Shown here one piece after another: positions 51,137 through 55,325 of a stretch of DNA of 55,325 nucleotides. The notes below the pieces were generated by a model. That model searched no databases. It saw only the letters and a list, made by a program, of their open reading frames with translations, and had not been told where the DNA came from. Numbering within the stretch: the first letter of the stretch is position 1; each line of letters starts with the position of its first letter. Source of the DNA: Meiothermus hypogaeus (GTDB taxonomy: Bacteria; Deinococcota; Deinococci; Deinococcales; Thermaceae); NCBI RefSeq assembly GCF_003574035.1, contig NZ_QWKY01000015.1, positions 1-55,325 of the forward strand, written 5' to 3'. The position numbers were made by a program, and so were the translations under genes.

Positions 51137-51856
51137 CTAGCTTGCCGTGGTTTTCGTTTTCTTTTGTTCGCTATTTTGTGGCTTCAGCTCACGCAACAGG
51201 GCCAGGCGCAGGCGGGCAATTTCCGACTCGAGGCGGTTTTGCTGGATATCCAGCTCGTCACGCAGGCGAATGATCTCCTCTACCCCGGCCAGGTTAACGC
51301 CCAATTCTTGCGTAAGGCGGCGAATTTCCTTTAGTTTTTCCACATCCCGCTCAGAGTAGAGGCGGGTCTTGCCGGAGGTACGGCTGGGCGCAACCAGACC
51401 CTCCCGCTCATACAGGCGCAGGGTCTGGGGGTGCATGCCCACAAGCTCGGCGGCCACCGAAATGATATAGACCGGCCGCTCCTTCTCGTTGATTTTTTTC
51501 TTGCCCTCGCCGGGGGCAGGCAGGGCTGGGGGGGTCTTTAAGGCTTCGAGCTTCTCGCCGAGTTCTACCTTGAGGCGCTCGGCTTCCTCCCGAAAGCGCT
51601 GCTCGAGCGTCCATAGCTCTTCGCGCAGTTTCATGATCTCTTCCACCCCCGCCAGGTTGACCCCGAGTTCCTGGGTCAGTCGGCGGATTTCCCGGAGTTT
51701 CTCGACATCCCGTTCGGAGTACAAACGGGTCTTGCCCCCCGAACGCTTGGGCTGAATGAGGCCTTTACGCTCGTACAGCCGCAGGGTCTGGGGGTGCATA
51801 TCCACCAGTTCGGCAGCAACCGAAATGATGTACACCGGGCGGTCTTTTTTGTCCAT
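51137..51856 (-). CDS. Double HspR-like MerR-family regulator (two fused HTH copies)
   Basis: 239 aa made of two HspR-like units. Unit 1 (~6-100): [76 protein letters not shown]. Unit 2 (~127-225) repeats almost the same words: [40 protein letters not shown]. Each has the MerR helix-turn-helix and wing and the start of a dimer coiled coil; a Pro-rich linker joins them. Ordinary HspR has one copy (~120-150 aa) and represses dnaK/clpB. An internal duplication would allow a monomer to bind two half-sites. ATG 51856 has only TATATAT upstream. No heat-shock gene is adjacent. Confidence 0.88.
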   Translation of the reverse strand: MDKKDRPVYIISVAAELVDMHPQTLRLYERKGLIQPKRSGGKTRLYSERDVEKLREIRRLTQELGVNLAGVEEIMKLREELWTLEQRFREEAERLKVELGEKLEALKTPPALPAPGEGKKKINEKERPVYIISVAAELVGMHPQTLRLYEREGLVAPSRTSGKTRLYSERDVEKLKEIRRLTQELGVNLAGVEEIIRLRDELDIQQNRLESEIARLRLALLRELKPQNSEQKKTKTTAS

Positions 51857-52031
51857 ATATATAAGGGGCTAAGAGCCCTTGACATGTACAGTATACGAAA
51901 ATCTACAAGGTTTAGCGCATAGGCCAACCGGCCAGCTCCAGATAGCTTGCTGACCGAAGCTGGGGGCGGTCGCTTTGTGTGAAGCCGGAAACAGCCTTAG
52001 GTGATAGACGTTTGCGGCTAAAAGGTTTGCG

Positions 52032-53765
52032 CTATGGGTTGCTCACCGCGGGTTTGTAAGGCAAGTACCGGGGCTGCCAGAAGCGCTCGGCCACATAGGC
52101 TTGAATGGCCTCCATACCCAGCCCCTTCAGGCGTTCTTCACGGGCCAGGCCCTCCTTCATAGCCTGGCGAATCACCCTCGAGGCCACAAACTGGCTCACC
52201 TCACGCAGTTCCGAGGTGGGGGGATAGATGCGCTCAGGGTGATGCTTGCTGGTGTAGTCGTAAAGGGTGTAGGCGGCTTCTAGCACCATAGCATCGGAGA
52301 CTTCCCGGGCCTTGGAAAGCACCGTACCAAAACCCAACCCCGGAAATACAAAGGCATTGTTGCCCTGCCCAATGGGATAGACCTGTCCATCCAGTTCCAC
52401 CGGTTCAAAGGGGCTCCCGGCTGCCACCAGGGCCTTGCCGTTCGTCCAGCGAAGGATGTCTTCCGGAATGGCCTCCGACGAGCTGGTGGGGTTGGACAAC
52501 GGGAAGATGATGGGGCGGTCGGTGTGCGCCCGCACCGCCTGCACGATAGGCTCGGAAAACGAACCCGGCTGACCCGAAAGACCCAGAAGAACGGTGATTT
52601 GGGCATTGAGTATGGTCTCGTACAGGTTGGGTGCATCGCCCTCGACCCGCCAGTTCTGAATGAGGGCGGGGTCTTTGGCGAACTTTTGTTTGTAGGCTTC
52701 CATACTGCGGTTGCTCAGCAGCAAACCTTTGGAGTCCAGGACAAATATGCGGTCCAGGGCTTGTGCCTCGCTCAAGCCTTCGCGCATCAGACCGTCGAGC
52801 ATGGCCTGGGCCACACCCACCCCTCCTGCTCCCGCCCCATACACCAGAATGCGCTGGTCGGAAAGTTGTTCGCCCTTGATGCGGCAAGCCGACAAGACCC
52901 CGGCCAGGGTAACCGCCCCGGTGCCCTGGATGTCGTCGTTGAAGGAGGGAAGCACCTTGCGGTAGCGCTCGAGTACAGCAAAAGCCGTATCCTTGCCAAA
53001 GTCTTCCCACTGCATGACCGCATTGGGGTAACGCCTACAGAAGGCTTCCACAAAGCGATCCATAAAGGCATAGTACTCTTCGCCCGAAAGCCTGCGGTGG
53101 CGCACCCCCAGGTACAGGGGGTCGTTGATTAGGTCGGCGCGGTTAGTGCCTACATCGAGTTCGATGGGAAGGGCCTTGTCGGGGCCCAGCCCACCGGCGG
53201 CCGTATAGATGGCCAGCTTGCCGATAGAGATGGCCATACCCCCAAAGCCCTGGTCGCCGATGCCCAAAATGGCCGAGGAATCGGTCGCTACAGCCAGGCG
53301 CACATCGTTGAGGGGCACGTTGGCGAGGGCCTGGTCAATATCGTGGATGTTGTCGGTGGAAGCAGCAAAACCGCGGGGGTACCGATAGATGTGGGAAAAC
53401 TGCTTGACCGCCTCTCCGACCGTGGGGGTGTAGAGAATGGGAAGCATCTCACTCATGTGGTCGGCAAAAAGGGCAAAAAACAGCACCTCATTGCGATCTT
53501 GTAGGTTGCGCAGGAAGATGTGCTTTTCCAGATCGTTTTCAATCAGGCGATAGCGGCGGTAGTTACGCTCTTTTTGCTCCTCGAGGCTGGTCACATGCGG
53601 CGGCAACAGCCCCTCGAGTTTGAGGGCTTTGCGCTCCTCGTGGGTAAAAGCAGTTCCTTTGTTCAGAAGGGGCAGCCCCAACAGCAGTGAACCTTCAATG
53701 AAAGGCTCCAGGTAACGCTTGCCCCGCTCGTCGCGCTTTACGTCGTAATAGCGGCTTACTGTCAT
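52032..53765 (-). CDS. maeA: NAD-dependent malic enzyme (large, MaeA/SfcA type)
   Basis: 577-aa oxidative decarboxylase converting malate to pyruvate and CO2 with NAD(P)+ reduction. [20 protein letters not shown] (catalytic Tyr), [60 protein letters not shown] (metal Glu/Asp), [20 protein letters not shown], then the NAD fold [14 protein letters not shown]. Full-length and intact. ATG 53765 lies 7 nt from TAACAT (53773-53778, minus). It diverges from mdh with 249 bp between starts, so the two malate enzymes share one regulatory region. Confidence 0.95.
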   Translation of the reverse strand: MTVSRYYDVKRDERGKRYLEPFIEGSLLLGLPLLNKGTAFTHEERKALKLEGLLPPHVTSLEEQKERNYRRYRLIENDLEKHIFLRNLQDRNEVLFFALFADHMSEMLPILYTPTVGEAVKQFSHIYRYPRGFAASTDNIHDIDQALANVPLNDVRLAVATDSSAILGIGDQGFGGMAISIGKLAIYTAAGGLGPDKALPIELDVGTNRADLINDPLYLGVRHRRLSGEEYYAFMDRFVEAFCRRYPNAVMQWEDFGKDTAFAVLERYRKVLPSFNDDIQGTGAVTLAGVLSACRIKGEQLSDQRILVYGAGAGGVGVAQAMLDGLMREGLSEAQALDRIFVLDSKGLLLSNRSMEAYKQKFAKDPALIQNWRVEGDAPNLYETILNAQITVLLGLSGQPGSFSEPIVQAVRAHTDRPIIFPLSNPTSSSEAIPEDILRWTNGKALVAAGSPFEPVELDGQVYPIGQGNNAFVFPGLGFGTVLSKAREVSDAMVLEAAYTLYDYTSKHHPERIYPPTSELREVSQFVASRVIRQAMKEGLAREERLKGLGMEAIQAYVAERFWQPRYLPYKPAVSNP

Positions 53766-54014
53766 AGGGGCAATGTTACGCCCAGAGGGTATTTTAGGTC
53801 TAGAGCAAATGCTCGCAAGCGGTCTTGCACCATGCGGCTTCCTGCTCATACACCCAGACGGCGAGCCTTTTAGAAATTGCCGCCCCTCGATGGAACTACC
53901 CACAGCGCATTGGTGTAACTACCCCCGACCTTTGTCCTTCGACATTCGGCTTTCAGCGCGTTATTATCGTGAACGGTAGAAATGGGCAGAAGCCCAACGA
54001 AAGGAGTTTCTAGG
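53766..54014. promoter_or_regulatory. Shared maeA/mdh intergenic regulatory region
   Basis: On the minus strand maeA has TAACAT (53773-53778). On the plus strand mdh has TATTAT (53962-53967), with a poor TTCGAC 18 nt upstream, and a Shine-Dalgarno GGAG 8 nt before its ATG. No obvious operator palindrome was found between them. Confidence 0.45.
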
Positions 54015-55004
54015 ATGAAATCCCCTGTGCGTGTGGCGGTGACCGGTGCTGCCGGTCAGATTGGCTATAGTTTGCTGTTCCGTATTGCTTCCGGTGAAAT
54101 GCTGGGCAAAGACCAGCCGGTTATCTTGCAACTTCTAGAAATTACCCCAGCCCTCAAAGCCCTCAATGGGGTGATTATGGAGTTGGAAGATTGCGCCTTC
54201 CCCACCCTGGCTGGGGTCGTACCCACCGACGACCCCAACGTGGCCTTTGGGGATGCCGACTATGCCCTGCTGGTCGGGGCCATGCCGCGCAAGCAGGGTA
54301 TGGAGCGGGCCGACTTGCTCCAGGCCAATGGGGCCATCTTCACCGCCCAGGGCCGCGCCCTCTCCGACAACGCCCGCAAGCATGTCAAGGTGCTGGTAGT
54401 AGGCAACCCCGCCAACACCAACGCCCTGATTACCTACAAAAACGCTCCCAACCTCTCCCCCCGCCAGATTCACGCCATGACCCGCCTCGACCACAACCGG
54501 GCCATCTCCCAACTGGCGGCCCGACTCAAGGTGCCGGTCAGCGAAATCAAAAAAATGACCATCTGGGGCAACCACTCGGTCACGCAGTACCCCGACCTGT
54601 ACCACTGCGAAGTAGGGGGCAAAAGCGCCTATGAGCTGGTGGGCGATCACGACTGGTACGCCAATGTCTACATTCCCAAGGTAGCCAAGCGTGGGGCGGA
54701 GATTATCGAAGCCCGTGGCGCTTCCTCGGCGGCGTCGGCAGCCAGTGCGGCCATTGATCACATGCGCGACTGGGCCCTGGGTACCCCGCAAGGCGACTGG
54801 GTGAGCATGGCCATCCCCTCCGACGGCTCGTATGGTATCCCCGAGGGGCTGGTGTACAGCTACCCCTGCGTCTGCAGGAACGGTGACTTTGAGATTGTTC
54901 AAGGGCTGGACATCAACGAATTTAGCCGCAGCAAGATGGACGCCACCGCCAGGGAACTGGCCGAAGAGCGGGATGCGGTGTTACAGCTCGGGCTGATTAA
55001 ATAG
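54015..55004 (+). CDS. mdh: Malate dehydrogenase
   Basis: 329-aa cytosolic-type MDH, interconverting malate and oxaloacetate with NAD(H) in the TCA cycle. [20 protein letters not shown] (NAD-binding), [20 protein letters not shown] (with substrate Arg), [40 protein letters not shown] (Asp), [20 protein letters not shown] (catalytic His). Near-identical in layout to Thermus MDH (327 aa). AAGGAG precedes ATG 54015. A terminator and a large palindrome lie downstream. Confidence 0.97.
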   Translation: MKSPVRVAVTGAAGQIGYSLLFRIASGEMLGKDQPVILQLLEITPALKALNGVIMELEDCAFPTLAGVVPTDDPNVAFGDADYALLVGAMPRKQGMERADLLQANGAIFTAQGRALSDNARKHVKVLVVGNPANTNALITYKNAPNLSPRQIHAMTRLDHNRAISQLAARLKVPVSEIKKMTIWGNHSVTQYPDLYHCEVGGKSAYELVGDHDWYANVYIPKVAKRGAEIIEARGASSAASAASAAIDHMRDWALGTPQGDWVSMAIPSDGSYGIPEGLVYSYPCVCRNGDFEIVQGLDINEFSRSKMDATARELAEERDAVLQLGLIK

Positions 55005-55073
55005 GGCTTTAGAGCGCTCTTCACATAGAATGAGCCTCCCGAGAATCAAGAATCTTCTGCCCCAGACAAAACA

Positions 55074-55181
55074 GTTGCCGCCCGGAAACTCGAAACCCAA
55101 GCGTGGGCCGGGCCCGGCCCACGCTTGGGTGCGTAACATGCGTCTGGGCGCAGACGCATTCTCGTTTTCGCGGGCGGCAAC
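55074..55181. repeat. Nested inverted repeat with a 36-bp perfect palindrome
   Basis: Outer arms GTTGCCGCCCG (55074-55084) and CGGGCGGCAAC (55171-55181) match perfectly, with CGAAAC (55091-55096) also nearly matching GTTTTCG (55164-55170). Inside are a perfect 36-bp palindrome without loop (55095-55130, centre GGGCCC) and a second hairpin (55138-55159). As RNA this folds into a three-way junction. Confidence 0.85.
55138..55168 (+). terminator. Probable mdh terminator
   Basis: ATGCGTCTG (55138-55146) and CAGACGCAT (55151-55159), loop GGCG, followed by a T-rich but interrupted tract TCTCGTTTT. With the preceding 36-bp palindrome it should stop mdh transcription before repeat copy I. Confidence 0.55.
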
Positions 55182-55200
55182 ATCTGTGAAGGGCGCGATA

Positions 55201-55325
55201 ATACCGGATTCAAAAAGACAGTTTACAAAACCAAAAACACCAGAGGCTGTCTTTTTGAATCCTAGAGCACACCCCTCCCTTGAGTACCGGCGCTAGCCGG
55301 GGGCCGATGGCCCTTCACTGTCGGT
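55201..55325 (+). repeat. MITE-like palindromic element, copy I (cut by window edge)
   Basis: Starts ATACCGGATTC, with the intact 16-bp A/T stem and the GC-rich palindromic block, and is cut by the window end before the 38-bp unit. Same orientation as copies C, D, E, G and H. Confidence 0.92.

Noticed and set aside
55030-55296. 88-codon open frame after mdh
   Set aside because: It spans the large palindrome and repeat copy I and has no Shine-Dalgarno or family similarity.
1-55325. tRNA or rRNA genes
   Set aside because: No T-arm TTCRANNC in a plausible cloverleaf context and no rRNA core sequence were seen; tRNAscan-SE would confirm.

Overview
The window looks like a chromosome segment of a Meiothermus-type bacterium (Thermaceae, Deinococcus-Thermus). 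The signs are a GC-rich sequence with very frequent CTCGAG, a Taq-like DNA polymerase I with the same motif B as Taq, an archaeal-type AspRS closely resembling Thermus AspRS2, Thermus-type PilC, MurJ, CarB and MDH, and many start codons preceded at 5-9 nt by a TANNNT -10 box, the leaderless-transcript arrangement known in this phylum. No phage, plasmid, CRISPR, rRNA or tRNA gene was recognised.

Layout. 1-5.5 kb: envelope and unknown genes (truncated Pro/Gly-rich anchored protein, beta-hydroxyacid dehydrogenase, Yip1 protein, YibE/F protein, cell-wall amidase). 5.5-6.8 kb: divergent znuA and zur with a palindromic Zur-type site in the znuA promoter. 7.1-12.5 kb: TlpA thioredoxin, nitrilase-family hydrolase, Rrf2 regulator, tandem rhodanese, an unknown 448-aa protein, single rhodanese. 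12.6-16.1 kb: carB and a small membrane protein. 16.2-20.2 kb (minus): ffh, rpsP, khpA, rimM, trmD, rplS, the conserved translation/secretion cluster. 20.4-25.4 kb: a wrecked Uma2 gene, mgtE, a pyrophosphatase-like protein, glcD, a lipoprotein. 25.5-32.3 kb: EVE protein, pilC, scpB, ComB-like protein, TagA/WecG glycosyltransferase, CrtC/AttH-like lipoprotein, tatD, HRDC protein. 32.3-40 kb: aspS2 with an attenuator-like leader, polA, crotonase, HD hydrolase, LCP protein. 40-45.4 kb: small genes, FtsB/DivIC-like protein, Fur-family regulator, pepA, DUF1385 protein. 45.5-55.3 kb: sbcD-sbcC, murJ, a double HspR-like regulator, and divergent malic enzyme and malate dehydrogenase.

Two things stand out. 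First, the leader of aspS2 (32367-32522) reads as a complete ribosome-mediated attenuator: TTGACC-N17-TAATAT promoter, an 8-codon peptide MLRTDNNS with Asp-Asn-Asn codons, an 8-bp antiterminator stem, and an overlapping perfect 10-bp terminator stem with six Ts. The downstream enzyme belongs to the family that charges both tRNA(Asp) and tRNA(Asn), so the peptide would sense the enzyme's own two products. Second, nine copies of one palindrome-built intergenic element occur in 55 kb. Complete copies are 127, 236, 273/274 and 312 bp; the three longer classes differ by a 38-bp internal tandem unit, and one hairpin shows compensatory base changes between copies. One copy sits inside the remains of a Uma2 gene and another inside the rpsP-rimM operon.

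All identifications are by reading motifs; no database search was possible.
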